Positions 28,996-39,895 of a stretch of 64,000 nt of DNA are shown here, one piece after another (positions within the stretch are counted from its first letter, which is position 1; each line of letters opens with the position of its first letter). The stretch spans positions 62,001 through 126,000 of the forward strand of contig JAHJHI010000051.1 in NCBI GenBank assembly GCA_018824085.1, in the 5' to 3' direction. Under the pieces are notes generated by a model. The model was not told the DNA's origin. It worked only from the letters and a program-made list of their open reading frames with translations, and ran no database searches. The position numbers were made by a program, and so were the translations under genes. This DNA comes from Gammaproteobacteria bacterium. GTDB taxonomy: Bacteria; Pseudomonadota; Gammaproteobacteria; Burkholderiales; Rhodocyclaceae.

Positions 28996-30624
28996 GTGTC
29001 TCATCACACCCCTCCCGTCCGCGCATGGCTTCGCCGCATCGCCTGCATCGCGCTGCTGACATGCGGTCCGGCCGACGCCGGTGATTTTGCCTACGTCGTG
29101 CGCCCTGGCGACAATCCGTGGAATCTGACCCAGCGCTACCTGAAGGATATTTCCTACTGGCCGCGCATTCAGCGCTACAACCGCATCAGCGAGCCGCGCC
29201 GCATGATTCCAGGCACACGGCTGATGATTCCCGAGAAGTGGTTGCGCCTGCAGTCGCGCGAAGTGCGGCTCCATGCCGTGCGCGGCGAAGTCGTGCTCGT
29301 TGCGACGGACGGACGCCGCCAGGCGGCCGAGACCGGCGCGCTGCTGAGCGCCGGCATGCGGGTGCTGACCGGCCCGGAAGGCAGCGCTGCGCTCGCCTTT
29401 GCCGATGGCAGCCGTGCCCAGCTGCGCCCGGACAGCGAACTGGGGGTGCGTCAGGCCGGTGAGCTCGCAGCCGGCGCGGGATCATGGGTGCGGCTGGAAC
29501 TGCTGCGCGGTTCGGTCGAAAGTCTGGTCACGCCGCGTGGCGGCCCGGCCGGGCGCTTCGAGATCGATACACCGTCGGCCGTGGCGGCTGTGCGTGGCAC
29601 GCACTTCCGCGTGCACGCCACCGACAGCGCGACCCGCAATGAAGTCATCACGGGTCGCGTCGCGTTCGGCAACAGCGCCGGTGAGCATATTGTTGGCGAA
29701 GGTCAGGGGTCGGCCGCGTCACGCGGTGCGGCCGCAACTCCTCCGTCGACGCTGCTCCCGGCGCCGGAATCCCGGGCGCTTTTTGCCGACCGTCTGCCGC
29801 TCAGCCTGCCGTTTCCGGCGCTGGACGGCGCGACCGGCTATCGCGTGCAGATCGCTGACGATGCCGCGTTCGACACGGTGCTGTCCGATCGCATCGGTGC
29901 CAATCCGCAGGTGATTGCGGTGGACTTGCCTGATGGCGAGTACCGCGTGAGGGTGCGCGGCATCGATCACGCAGGTTTCGAGGGACGCGACGGCGAATGG
30001 CCACTGACGCTTGATGCGAGCCCCGAGCCTCCCGTGCTGGTGTCGCCGGCTCCGGCGGCGCGTATCAGCGACGAGCGTCCGCAGTTCGCCTGGAGCCGCG
30101 CACGGCCCGACGAGCGCTGGCGCGTGCAGCTGTCGACGACCGGGGACTTCGCGGCGCCGCTGACGGATCGCGCGGATCTCGATCAGCCGTCCTTCCGGGT
30201 GGACGCGCCACTCGCACCTGGCGTGTACTTCTGGCGGGTTGCCAGCAGCAATCCGGATGAAGGGATCGGTCCGTTCAGCGACGCGCAGACCTTCCGACGC
30301 CCGCCGCCGGGCCCCGCGCTTGAGGCACCACAGGCGACCGAGGACGGGCTTTCGCTGCGCTGGCGCAGCGCCGGCGACGGAGCGCGCTATCATTTGCAGA
30401 TAGCCGGCAGCGACGATTTCACGCAGCTGCGTGTAGACGAACAGCTGGATCGGCCGGCGTATCTGTTGCGCGATGCGCCGCCTGGCGCCTACTTCCTGCG
30501 CGTGCGAAGTCTTGCCGCCGACGGTTTCGCGGGCGACTGGGCGCCGGCGCAGATGGTGACGGTGCCCGAGCCGCCGCCATCGTTCCGCGTGTGGTGGTTG
30601 CTGCCACTGTTGCTGCTCATCTGA
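28996..30624 (+). CDS. Secreted LysM-FecR protein with Ig/FN3-like repeats
   Basis: A 542-aa protein. Signal peptide is residues ~1-28. A LysM module (~32-78, YVVRPGDNPWNLTQRYL) should bind peptidoglycan. A FecR-like domain (~90-240) includes EGSAALAFADGSRAQLRPDSEL and TPSAVAAVRGTHFRV. Three Ig/FN3-like beta modules span ~265-525, each with a YxxQIAxxxxF-type strand. A very short hydrophobic end (WWLLPLLLLI) finishes exactly at the stop. The start is GTG 28996 with GGAGA 5 bp upstream. The CHASE2-GGDEF-EAL gene follows after 52 bp. FecR-type domains usually sense or relay periplasmic signals, but no sigma factor gene is nearby, so the partner is more likely the CHASE2 sensor. The function is not established. 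Confidence 0.82.
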   Translation: MSHHTPPVRAWLRRIACIALLTCGPADAGDFAYVVRPGDNPWNLTQRYLKDISYWPRIQRYNRISEPRRMIPGTRLMIPEKWLRLQSREVRLHAVRGEVVLVATDGRRQAAETGALLSAGMRVLTGPEGSAALAFADGSRAQLRPDSELGVRQAGELAAGAGSWVRLELLRGSVESLVTPRGGPAGRFEIDTPSAVAAVRGTHFRVHATDSATRNEVITGRVAFGNSAGEHIVGEGQGSAASRGAAATPPSTLLPAPESRALFADRLPLSLPFPALDGATGYRVQIADDAAFDTVLSDRIGANPQVIAVDLPDGEYRVRVRGIDHAGFEGRDGEWPLTLDASPEPPVLVSPAPAARISDERPQFAWSRARPDERWRVQLSTTGDFAAPLTDRADLDQPSFRVDAPLAPGVYFWRVASSNPDEGIGPFSDAQTFRRPPPGPALEAPQATEDGLSLRWRSAGDGARYHLQIAGSDDFTQLRVDEQLDRPAYLLRDAPPGAYFLRVRSLAADGFAGDWAPAQMVTVPEPPPSFRVWWLLPLLLLI

Positions 30625-30676
30625 AAGGAAAGCATGTGACCACGGGTCTGGCCAGGCGGCTTCAGGAGCTTCCGCT

Positions 30677-33550
30677 GTGAAAGCGCCCCGGAGCCGTCTG
30701 GCCGCCAGTCTTGGCGATGGCCTGCTCTGGCCCTGGTTGTTCTCGCTCTTCCTGCTTTTCCTCTTCCACGCATTCGCGCCGCTGCCGCTGACCCGCCTGG
30801 ACCTGATGCTCCACGACGGCTTGTCGCCGGGCGTGACGGTCGACGAAACGGACCGTCCGCTCGTCGTCGAAATCGACGAAGCCAGCCTGAACGCATACGG
30901 CGCCTGGCCTTGGCCACGCGCCCAGCATGCGGCGCTGATCGACCGCCTGAACCGCGCCGATGTCGCCGGCATCGGCTACACCGTCATGTTCGCCGAGCCG
31001 TCGCGCCTTGAAAGCGGGGACCATTCGCTGGTCGAAGCGATCGCGCGTGCCGGCAATGTCGTGCTGCCGGTGGCGCCGGTCGCGCGTGGCGACGGCGGTG
31101 TCAGCCTGCTCATGCCGTTGCCTGCGCTGGCCGACGTGGCTGCGCGTCTGGGACATGTGGATGTGGAGCTCGATGCCGATGCGCTGGCACGGCGCGTGTA
31201 TCTGCAGGCTGGTGTCGGGTCGCCCCAGTGGCCCGCCTTTGCGTGGGCGCTCATCGATGTGTCGCGCCGGGCGCGGCCGCTGTCCAATCTGGGCGCACGT
31301 CGCCGGGGCGATGCCGACGCTGTCGGGTACTGGGTGCGGGATCGCGAGGTCATCGTGCTGCCGGCGGCAGCGGCGCCACAGCATGTATCCGCGGCGGACG
31401 TGCTGTCTGGCAGCGTGCCCGATGACGTGTTGCGGGGGCGCTCGGTGCTGGTCGGCGTGACGGCTGTCGGCCTGGGCAGCGCGCTGGCGACGCCGCTGTC
31501 CGTCCATGCTGCGCCGATGCCGGCTGTGGAATTCCATGCGCGGACATACTCGGCACTGCGCAATGGCTGGATGCAGACGCAGCTGGCACCCGGCTGGAGC
31601 CTGTTGCCGGCACTGACCGCACTGGCCGCGTTGTTCGCGTTGCGCCCGCAATGCCGCAAGCGGGACATGGCGCTCGTCGCACTGTTGCTCACGCTGCCTG
31701 TTCTGTGCAGCGTCGTGCTGCTGCATGGGGCGCGGCTGTGGATGCCGCCGGCGATGGCGAGCGCCGCCCTGTTGACCGGCGCACTGTGCTGGCTGTTGGT
31801 GCAGACAACGCGTCTCGCGGTGCGCCTCAATCGCGCCCACGCGCGGGCCAACGCGACGCTGCACGCCATTTCCGATGCGGTTATGCGGCTCGACAGCGCG
31901 TTGCATCTGCGCTATCTGAACCGGCAGGCCGAATTGTTCGCGAACTGCCGACTCGGCGATGTCCATGGCGCGGGACTCGAGCGTCTGCAGGCACTCGGCA
32001 CCGACGTCGTCGTCGCGCTGTCGACGCTTGCGCGCCGTTGCCGCGACAGTGCGACGCCGCAGCGTCAGGCGGGGCACGTGATGATGCCGACCGGGCCGGC
32101 TGGCGCGGCGCGGGCACTTCGCCTGAGCGCCAGCCCGCTGCTCGACGGGTCGGGGCGGCCCGAGGGAGTCGTGCTGGTGCTCAATGACGTCAGCGATACC
32201 GTCGCTGCGGCAGAGCGGCTGGCGCACCAGGCGACGCACGACGCGCTGACCGGGCTGCCGAATCGCGTGTTGCTGCGCGATCGGCTGCGACAGGCGCTGG
32301 CGCAGCGGGCGCAGGGCATCGTCGCCGTGCTGTTCGTCGATCTCGACCGTTTCAAGCGCATCAATGACAGCCTTGGCCACCAGATGGGCGACCGCGTGCT
32401 GACGACGCTGGCCGGACGCCTGCGCTCGGTGTGCCGGGTCGGCGACACTGTTGCGCGCTGGGGCGGCGACGAATTCATGATCATCCTGCAGGACATGGCG
32501 GATCGCGAGGCGGTCGGGCGGGTCGCCGCGAAAGTGATGCACTCGGTGGGCGAATCCATCACGCTGGACGACGTCGATTTCCGGTTTTCATGCAGCATCG
32601 GCATTGCCATCGCGCACGAGGACAGCAGCGACGCCGACGTGCTGTTCGCGATGGCCGACACCGCGATGTACCGCAGCAAATCGCAGTCCGGCGCGGCGAT
32701 TCATTTCTATGCCTGCGACATGAGCGCCGGCACGCGCGACTGGATAGAACTGGAGTCCGATCTGCGGCGGGGCGTTGAAGAGGACAGGTTCGAAGTCCAT
32801 TACCAGCCGCAGTACGAACTGGCCGGCGGGCGCCTGTCGGCGTTCGAGGCGTTGTTGCGCTTCCGGCGGCATGACGGTGAATTGCTGCAGCCGGCGGACT
32901 TCATCACCGTTGCGGAAGAATCCGGCCTGATCGAGAGCATCGGCGACTGGGTGCTGCAGGAAGTCACGCTGCAGATAGCGAGCTGGTCCAGTCAGGGGCT
33001 GCCGGTCGTGCCGGTTGCGGTCAATGTATCCGCGCGTCAGTGCCTGGGCCGGTCGCTGGTGCGCCGCGTGGCGAACGCGCTGGAGCAGTCGGGCATCATG
33101 CCGTCGCTGTTGCGCCTGGAACTGACGGAAACGACGGCGATGAGCGATGTCGACCACGTCGCGGCGCTGCTCGGTGACATCCGCGCGCTGGGGGTCAGCC
33201 TTTCGGTCGACGACTTCGGCACCGGCTATTCGTCGCTGTCCTATCTCAAGCGTTTCCCGATCGATGAACTGAAGGTTGATCGGTCGTTTGTGCGGGACCT
33301 GTGCAGCGACGCCGACGACGAGGCCATCGTGCGCGCCACCATTGCGCTGGCGCATGGGCTGGGGATGCGTGTCGTTGCCGAAGGCGTGGAAACCGAAGCA
33401 CAGCTCGCCATGCTGTCCGCCCATCAGTGTGACGTGGTGCAGGGCTATCTGTTTTCGCGCCCGCTTTCCGCCGCCGATCTCGCGGCGCAGAACATTCTTT
33501 CCGGCGGCAAGGTGCGCACCGAGCGTGGCTTGCGGCTGATCCAGTCCTGA
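30677..33550 (+). CDS. CHASE2-PAS-GGDEF-EAL cyclic-di-GMP signalling protein
   Basis: A 957-aa membrane sensor enzyme. TM1 (~14-38) precedes a periplasmic CHASE2 domain (~40-300) and three closely spaced helices (~300-380), the usual CHASE2 topology. A PAS-like segment is ~390-505. GGDEF (~515-680) has an intact GGDEF motif near 595 and an RxxD inhibitory site (RVGD) five residues before it. The EAL domain (~700-945) keeps FEALLRF, NVSARQ, LELTET, DDFGTGYSSL, KVDRSFV, AEGVET and QGYLFSRP. Both diguanylate cyclase and phosphodiesterase activities are therefore possible. GTG 30677 follows an AGGAG site. It is in an operon with the LysM-FecR gene, suggesting periplasmic input from cell-wall state. 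Confidence 0.92.
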   Translation: MKAPRSRLAASLGDGLLWPWLFSLFLLFLFHAFAPLPLTRLDLMLHDGLSPGVTVDETDRPLVVEIDEASLNAYGAWPWPRAQHAALIDRLNRADVAGIGYTVMFAEPSRLESGDHSLVEAIARAGNVVLPVAPVARGDGGVSLLMPLPALADVAARLGHVDVELDADALARRVYLQAGVGSPQWPAFAWALIDVSRRARPLSNLGARRRGDADAVGYWVRDREVIVLPAAAAPQHVSAADVLSGSVPDDVLRGRSVLVGVTAVGLGSALATPLSVHAAPMPAVEFHARTYSALRNGWMQTQLAPGWSLLPALTALAALFALRPQCRKRDMALVALLLTLPVLCSVVLLHGARLWMPPAMASAALLTGALCWLLVQTTRLAVRLNRAHARANATLHAISDAVMRLDSALHLRYLNRQAELFANCRLGDVHGAGLERLQALGTDVVVALSTLARRCRDSATPQRQAGHVMMPTGPAGAARALRLSASPLLDGSGRPEGVVLVLNDVSDTVAAAERLAHQATHDALTGLPNRVLLRDRLRQALAQRAQGIVAVLFVDLDRFKRINDSLGHQMGDRVLTTLAGRLRSVCRVGDTVARWGGDEFMIILQDMADREAVGRVAAKVMHSVGESITLDDVDFRFSCSIGIAIAHEDSSDADVLFAMADTAMYRSKSQSGAAIHFYACDMSAGTRDWIELESDLRRGVEEDRFEVHYQPQYELAGGRLSAFEALLRFRRHDGELLQPADFITVAEESGLIESIGDWVLQEVTLQIASWSSQGLPVVPVAVNVSARQCLGRSLVRRVANALEQSGIMPSLLRLELTETTAMSDVDHVAALLGDIRALGVSLSVDDFGTGYSSLSYLKRFPIDELKVDRSFVRDLCSDADDEAIVRATIALAHGLGMRVVAEGVETEAQLAMLSAHQCDVVQGYLFSRPLSAADLAAQNILSGGKVRTERGLRLIQS

Positions 33551-33631
33551 AGCGGCGCCGTGCGCGCCGCGGCACGGCTTTCCTGGCCGCCGACCGGTGA
33601 ATCGGCGTACGCGGTCCGGAAAGGCAGGATG

Positions 33632-33642
33632 GTGCAATGCAC
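33632..33642. promoter_or_regulatory. Upstream TGCAnTGCA palindrome (candidate PhaR site)
   Basis: GTGCAATGCAC, a perfect palindrome around one central base, about 11 bp upstream of the phasin -35 box. A near-identical copy lies downstream of the -10. PhaR regulators in PHB-producing bacteria bind TGC/GCA-rich sites in phasin promoters, so this is a candidate; no phaR gene is in the window. Confidence 0.45.
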
Positions 33643-33652
33643 AAAATAGTGC

Positions 33653-33680
33653 TTGACATCCGTGCGAAGCAGCGTAAGGT
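33653..33680 (+). promoter_or_regulatory. Sigma-70 promoter of the small phasin gene
   Basis: A perfect TTGACA -35 at 33653-33658 and TAAGGT -10 at 33675-33680, spacer 16 bp. This leaves a leader of about 35 nt to the phasin ATG, which has GGAGA 6 bp upstream. Confidence 0.65.
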
Positions 33681-33690
33681 AGGCGTCATT

Positions 33691-33701
33691 GTGCACTGCA
33701 G
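33691..33701. promoter_or_regulatory. Downstream TGCAnTGCA palindrome (candidate PhaR site)
   Basis: GTGCACTGCAG, the second copy of the motif, positioned just after the predicted transcription start of the phasin gene. A repressor bound at both copies would bracket the promoter. Confidence 0.45.
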
Positions 33702-33722
33702 CATAACCACCGGAGACAGACC

Positions 33723-34028
33723 ATGACCGCAAAGCCTGATTTCAAGAACCCGATCGAAGCCGTCCAGACCCTCATGGCCATGCAGGCCGCGACGATCAGC
33801 AAGTCCATCGAACTGCAGAAGAAGTCCGGCGAAGAGCTGATGGCTTTCTTCCAGACCGAAGCCCAGAAGGTGACTCAGCTGAAGACGCCGGAAGAACTGC
33901 TGCGCTTCAACATCGAAGCCAATACCGCGCTGTTCAAGCTGCTCAAGGCCCAGGGCGAAGCTTTTACCGCGTTCGCGACCGAAGCGGGCACGGCTGCATT
34001 CAGCTCGTTCAAGGGCATGGGCAAGTAA
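33723..34028 (+). CDS. phaP: Phasin family protein (small)
   Basis: A 101-aa amphipathic helical protein, MTAKPDFKNPIEAVQTLMAMQ followed by helices rich in Ala, Lys, Glu and Phe and ending FSSFKGMGK. It lacks Cys and Trp, as phasins usually do. It has the phasin start pattern but is shorter than the ~180-aa PhaP1 of Cupriavidus. Phasins coat intracellular PHB granules and are highly expressed when polymer accumulates. A strong promoter with flanking palindromes and a strong terminator make this a monocistronic unit. A second phasin gene is convergent with it. Confidence 0.82.
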   Translation: MTAKPDFKNPIEAVQTLMAMQAATISKSIELQKKSGEELMAFFQTEAQKVTQLKTPEELLRFNIEANTALFKLLKAQGEAFTAFATEAGTAAFSSFKGMGK

Positions 34029-34053
34029 GCCCCCGACCCGCGGCGACAGCCAG

Positions 34054-34090
34054 AAAAAAGCCCCGGCGACATTGTCGCCGGGGCTTTTTT
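34054..34090. terminator. Bidirectional intrinsic terminator between two phasin genes
   Basis: A near-perfect hairpin: AAAAAAGCCCCGGCGAC (34054-34070), a 3-nt loop, then the reverse complement at 34074-34090 ending in TTTTTT. The A and T tracts on both flanks let it serve the plus-strand small phasin and the minus-strand large phasin. Confidence 0.9.
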
Positions 34091-34139
34091 CGTCATGCCG
34101 TACCGGCCGCTGCCGCTGCCGCTGCCGGTGCTGGATGCG

Positions 34140-34874
34140 TCAGGAACTTTTCTTCGTCCGTGGCGCGGCCGGCTTGGCAGCGGTCGTGCGCCGGGCTGCA
34201 GTCTTTGCGGGGGTGGGCTCCGGCGCTGCTGCCTTGCTCGCGGCCGGTTTGGCAGGCGCTTTGGTTGCAGGTTTGGCGGGCGTGCTTGTGGCGGCCGGCT
34301 TCGCCTTCGCTGCGGGTCGGGGCGCTGCGGCTTTCGGAGCGGTCTTCGCAACAGGGGGGCTTTCTGTCGCCGCCGGCGTACCAACGTGCACGCTCTTTCC
34401 GAAATGCTGGAATGCGGTGCGTGCCGCACTGCTGATCTGCTCAAAGGCGCCTCGCGCCTTTTCCATCGCGTCCTGCATGGAGCCCATGGACTGCTGGCTG
34501 GAAATCGGCATGCCAGCCAGCAGCTTGCGCATGCTGTCCATCAGGTCCGAGCTGCCGCTGTTGAGTTGTTCGCCAACCAGCCGGCCGAACTCTGCCTGGG
34601 TTTCTGCCGTGATTTCTGCGATCTGCCGAGCACACCCGAGCATCTTCTCTGTCGTTGAACGGGCAAGGCGCGCGCGCAGTTCCACCTGGTTGGCCGGTTC
34701 GCGAGCTTCCGAAAGTGCCCGCGCGTTGGCGAGGCTTTCATCGAACAGGGCGCGTGCGGTATTTACCTGCAGTTGCATGATGCGCTGCGAATTGTCCATC
34801 GACAGTTGCGCCAGACGCATGGCCGCCTCGATGTTCTTCTTCTGCAGTTCTGACATCTGCTCAGTGTTCTTCAT
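34140..34874 (-). CDS. Phasin family protein with Lys/Ala/Pro-rich histone H1-like tail
   Basis: A 244-aa protein. Residues ~1-150 are an amphipathic helical phasin domain ([23 protein letters not shown], with [21 protein letters not shown]). Residues ~165-244 are a low-complexity, strongly basic tail of AAxKPA-type repeats ending PRTKKSS, like the tails of PhaF and histone H1-like proteins. PhaF-type phasins use such tails to bind DNA and to segregate PHB granules with the nucleoid; that role is inferred here. ATG 34874 has a GAGGAG site. The start overlaps the end of the upstream CoA-transferase gene by 14 bp, so they form an operon. Confidence 0.83.
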   Translation of the reverse strand: MKNTEQMSELQKKNIEAAMRLAQLSMDNSQRIMQLQVNTARALFDESLANARALSEAREPANQVELRARLARSTTEKMLGCARQIAEITAETQAEFGRLVGEQLNSGSSDLMDSMRKLLAGMPISSQQSMGSMQDAMEKARGAFEQISSAARTAFQHFGKSVHVGTPAATESPPVAKTAPKAAAPRPAAKAKPAATSTPAKPATKAPAKPAASKAAAPEPTPAKTAARRTTAAKPAAPRTKKSS

Positions 34875-36486
34875 CGCAAGACTCCTCGGTGGGGGAAGGT
34901 GGATTTTGCAGCCACTGCGCGGCGAGCGCCATGCTGCTGTCGACAAATATGCGCGCATCCATCGATTGCAGTTCTCCGGCGATGCGTGGCCGGAACGCCA
35001 TGCGCGCAAGAATGTCCCGTTCGACGTCGATGCCGGGTGCAACCTCGGTCAGTTCCAGTCCGTCGTCGACGAGCCGGAACACGCAGCGCTCGGTCACGTA
35101 CAGCACAGCCTGACCGCGACGGCGCGCCTCGCGGCCGCTGAAGGTGCGGTGCTCGACCGCACGCACGAATTTCATGTCACGGCCTTCGCGCTTGATGTTC
35201 AGCCGCCCGTTCTCGACTGCGATGTCGGCCTCGCCGGCAGTGAAGCTGCCGACGAAGACCAGGCGGCGTGCATTCTGTGAAATATTGATGAACCCGCCGG
35301 CACCGGCGAGACGATGCCCGAAGCGCGACACGTTCAGGTTGCCGTCGGCGTCCGCCTGCGCGAGCCCGAGGAAGGCGATGTCGAGTCCGCCGCCGTCGTA
35401 GAAATCGAACTGGTAGGGCTGGTCGATCACGGCCTGCGTATTCACGGCTGCGCCGAAGTCCATGCCGCCGGCGGGAATGCCGCCGATGACGCCCGGTTCG
35501 GCGGTCAGCGTGACGGCGTCGCCGAGCCCCTCTTCGGCGACCACCGACGCGACGCCCTCGGGCATGCCGATGCCGAGATTGACGACGTCGTGCGGGCGCA
35601 GTTCGAGTGCGGCGCGGCGGGCGATCACCTTGCGGACGTCCAGCGGCGCATTCACGTGCGAATCGGCGGGGATGCGCAGTTCACCCGAGAAGGCCGGGTT
35701 GTACTGCGAGGCGAAGGTCTGCATGTGGTGCTCCGGCGGCGACACGACGACGCAGTCGACGAGCACGCCGGGAATCTTCACCTCGCGCGGATGCAGCGCG
35801 CCGCGCGCGGCGACGCGCTCCACCTGCACGATGACCAGTCCGCCGCAGTTGTGGGCCGCCATGGCGACCGCCAGCGCTTCCTGCGTGAGCGCTTCGCGCT
35901 CCATCGTGACGTTGCCGTCGGCGTCCGCGGTGGTGCCGCGCACGATGGCAACGGTGACCGGGAAGGCCCGGTAATAGAGGAAATCCTCGTCGTCGATGCG
36001 CATGCGGCTGACGATGTCTTCCGTCGTGATGGCGTTGATGCGTCCGCCGCCATGCAGCGGATCGACGAAGGTGTCGAGCCCGACCCGCGTCAACTGGCCG
36101 GGCCGGTGTGCGGCGATGTCGCGGAACAGCTGCGAAATGACGCCCTGCGGCAGGTTGTACGCTTCGATGCGGTTGCTCACTGCGAGCGCCTGCAGCCTGG
36201 GCACCAGCCCCCAGTGGCCGCCGATGACACGCCTGACCAGGCCGTCGTGGCCGAAGTGGTTCAGGCCGCGCCGGTGTCCGTCGCCCTGTCCGGCCGCATA
36301 GACCAGCGTCAGGTCGCGCGGATGTCCGCTGTCGATGAAGCGTTGCTCGACCGCCAGGGCGATGTGTTCGGCAAAGCCGATACCGACGAAACCGGCGGTG
36401 GCGACCGTTGCGCCGTCGGCAATGCGCGCCACGGCTTCGGCGGCGGTCATGATCTTTTGCACGGACGGAGGCAGGGCGGTCGTCAT
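34861..36486 (-). CDS. Acyl-CoA:acetate/propionate CoA-transferase family protein
   Basis: A 541-aa family I CoA-transferase with fused alpha and beta parts. The alpha half starts [25 protein letters not shown]. The beta half has [19 protein letters not shown], and [16 protein letters not shown] contains the likely catalytic Glu. The architecture matches propionate CoA-transferase/YdiF. It moves CoA between short-chain acids, for example to feed propionyl- or hydroxyacyl-CoA into metabolism. Its 3' end overlaps the phasin gene, tying it to PHB granule physiology. The ATG at 36486 has no strong ribosome site; ATG 11 codons later is an alternative. The exact acid is not determinable. Confidence 0.85.
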   Translation of the reverse strand: MTTALPPSVQKIMTAAEAVARIADGATVATAGFVGIGFAEHIALAVEQRFIDSGHPRDLTLVYAAGQGDGHRRGLNHFGHDGLVRRVIGGHWGLVPRLQALAVSNRIEAYNLPQGVISQLFRDIAAHRPGQLTRVGLDTFVDPLHGGGRINAITTEDIVSRMRIDDEDFLYYRAFPVTVAIVRGTTADADGNVTMEREALTQEALAVAMAAHNCGGLVIVQVERVAARGALHPREVKIPGVLVDCVVVSPPEHHMQTFASQYNPAFSGELRIPADSHVNAPLDVRKVIARRAALELRPHDVVNLGIGMPEGVASVVAEEGLGDAVTLTAEPGVIGGIPAGGMDFGAAVNTQAVIDQPYQFDFYDGGGLDIAFLGLAQADADGNLNVSRFGHRLAGAGGFINISQNARRLVFVGSFTAGEADIAVENGRLNIKREGRDMKFVRAVEHRTFSGREARRRGQAVLYVTERCVFRLVDDGLELTEVAPGIDVERDILARMAFRPRIAGELQSMDARIFVDSSMALAAQWLQNPPSPTEESCDEEH

Positions 36487-36583
36487 CGTCGGGGACGGAG
36501 CGGGTGTAACGTTGTCACTGTACCGGAGCTCTTGCCTCGCGCGGCGATGCAGCGCGATTTGATGCGCGTCAAACTGGCGTCGG

Positions 36584-36610
36584 TTGAAAAGCGGATCGTT
36601 TGCCCCAGAT
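36584..36610 (+). promoter_or_regulatory. Sigma-32 heat-shock promoter of clpB
   Basis: TTGAAA at 36584-36589 and CCCCAGAT at 36603-36610 with a 13-bp spacer, close to the RpoH consensus (CTTGAAA, then CCCCATNT). It sits about 30 bp before the clpB ATG and fits the known heat-shock control of clpB. Confidence 0.8.
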
Positions 36611-36640
36611 AGTCTGCAGACCCGAATTCCGGAGGTATCC

Positions 36641-39226
<2,586 letters not shown>

Positions 39227-39340
39227 GCGCTTCATGCCGGCGGGCGTTGATTCAGGTCAATGCCTGCCGGAGCGAACGCGCGCATCGTTGCCGCAGCGGT
39301 GCGGGACTGGCCTGCGCCGACCGGTGACGGGAGAGGTGCC

Positions 39341-39727
39341 ATGCCGGAACGCAGTCGCGCGCTCGTGTATGCCTGCTCAGGCTGTTCCAACGTTGCGCAG
39401 CTGGCCAATACGGTTGCCGTGCGACTCGATCGCAGCGGCTTGGCAGAGATGTCGTGCATTGCCGGTGTCGGCGGCAATGTGACGCCGTTGGTGCGCAAGG
39501 CCGCATCCGGTATACCCATCCTCGCGCTCGACGGTTGTCCGCTGCACTGCGTCCGCAATTGTCTGGCACAGCACGGCATCGAAGCCGGCGTGCACGTGAC
39601 GCTGAGCGAGCGCGGCCTGCGCAAGCGCAACGGTGAATCGTGCAGCCCGGACGACGCTGATGCACTGTTCGACGAACTCAGTGCCCTGCTGGGTGAAGAC
39701 CCCCGGCTGCAAACCACGCAGGCATGA
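39341..39727 (+). CDS. Putative zinc-binding DGC domain protein
   Basis: A 128-aa Cys-rich protein. It has an N-terminal CSGCSN pair, a middle Cys in EMSCIAGVGG, and the family signature DGCPLHCVRNCLAQHG (~65-80) that names the DGC domain. The conserved cysteines suggest metal or Fe-S binding; no enzymatic role is known. ATG 39341 has a strong GGGAGAGG site and is preferred over an in-frame ATG 27 codons upstream. It is a single gene between clpB and the LamG-GDPD gene; 168 bp with no recognisable element follow it. Confidence 0.78.
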   Translation: MPERSRALVYACSGCSNVAQLANTVAVRLDRSGLAEMSCIAGVGGNVTPLVRKAASGIPILALDGCPLHCVRNCLAQHGIEAGVHVTLSERGLRKRNGESCSPDDADALFDELSALLGEDPRLQTTQA

Positions 39728-39895
39728 GTCTGGCCGTGGACGCCGGTGTGCCTGCAATCCGCGGGCCGGCATGCGCCGAGCGGACTATGAACGGCGCATC
39801 CATCGGATTCGGCATGTAATGAGGGCTCCATAGACTGCGTGGCCGGCGCGGGGCCTGGACTCCGCGTCTTCCATTGCAATCTCCGGAGCCCATTG

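Noticed and set aside
30662-32542. Minus-strand 626-aa reading opposite the CHASE2-GGDEF-EAL gene
   Set aside because: Antisense shadow; the plus strand has complete catalytic motifs.
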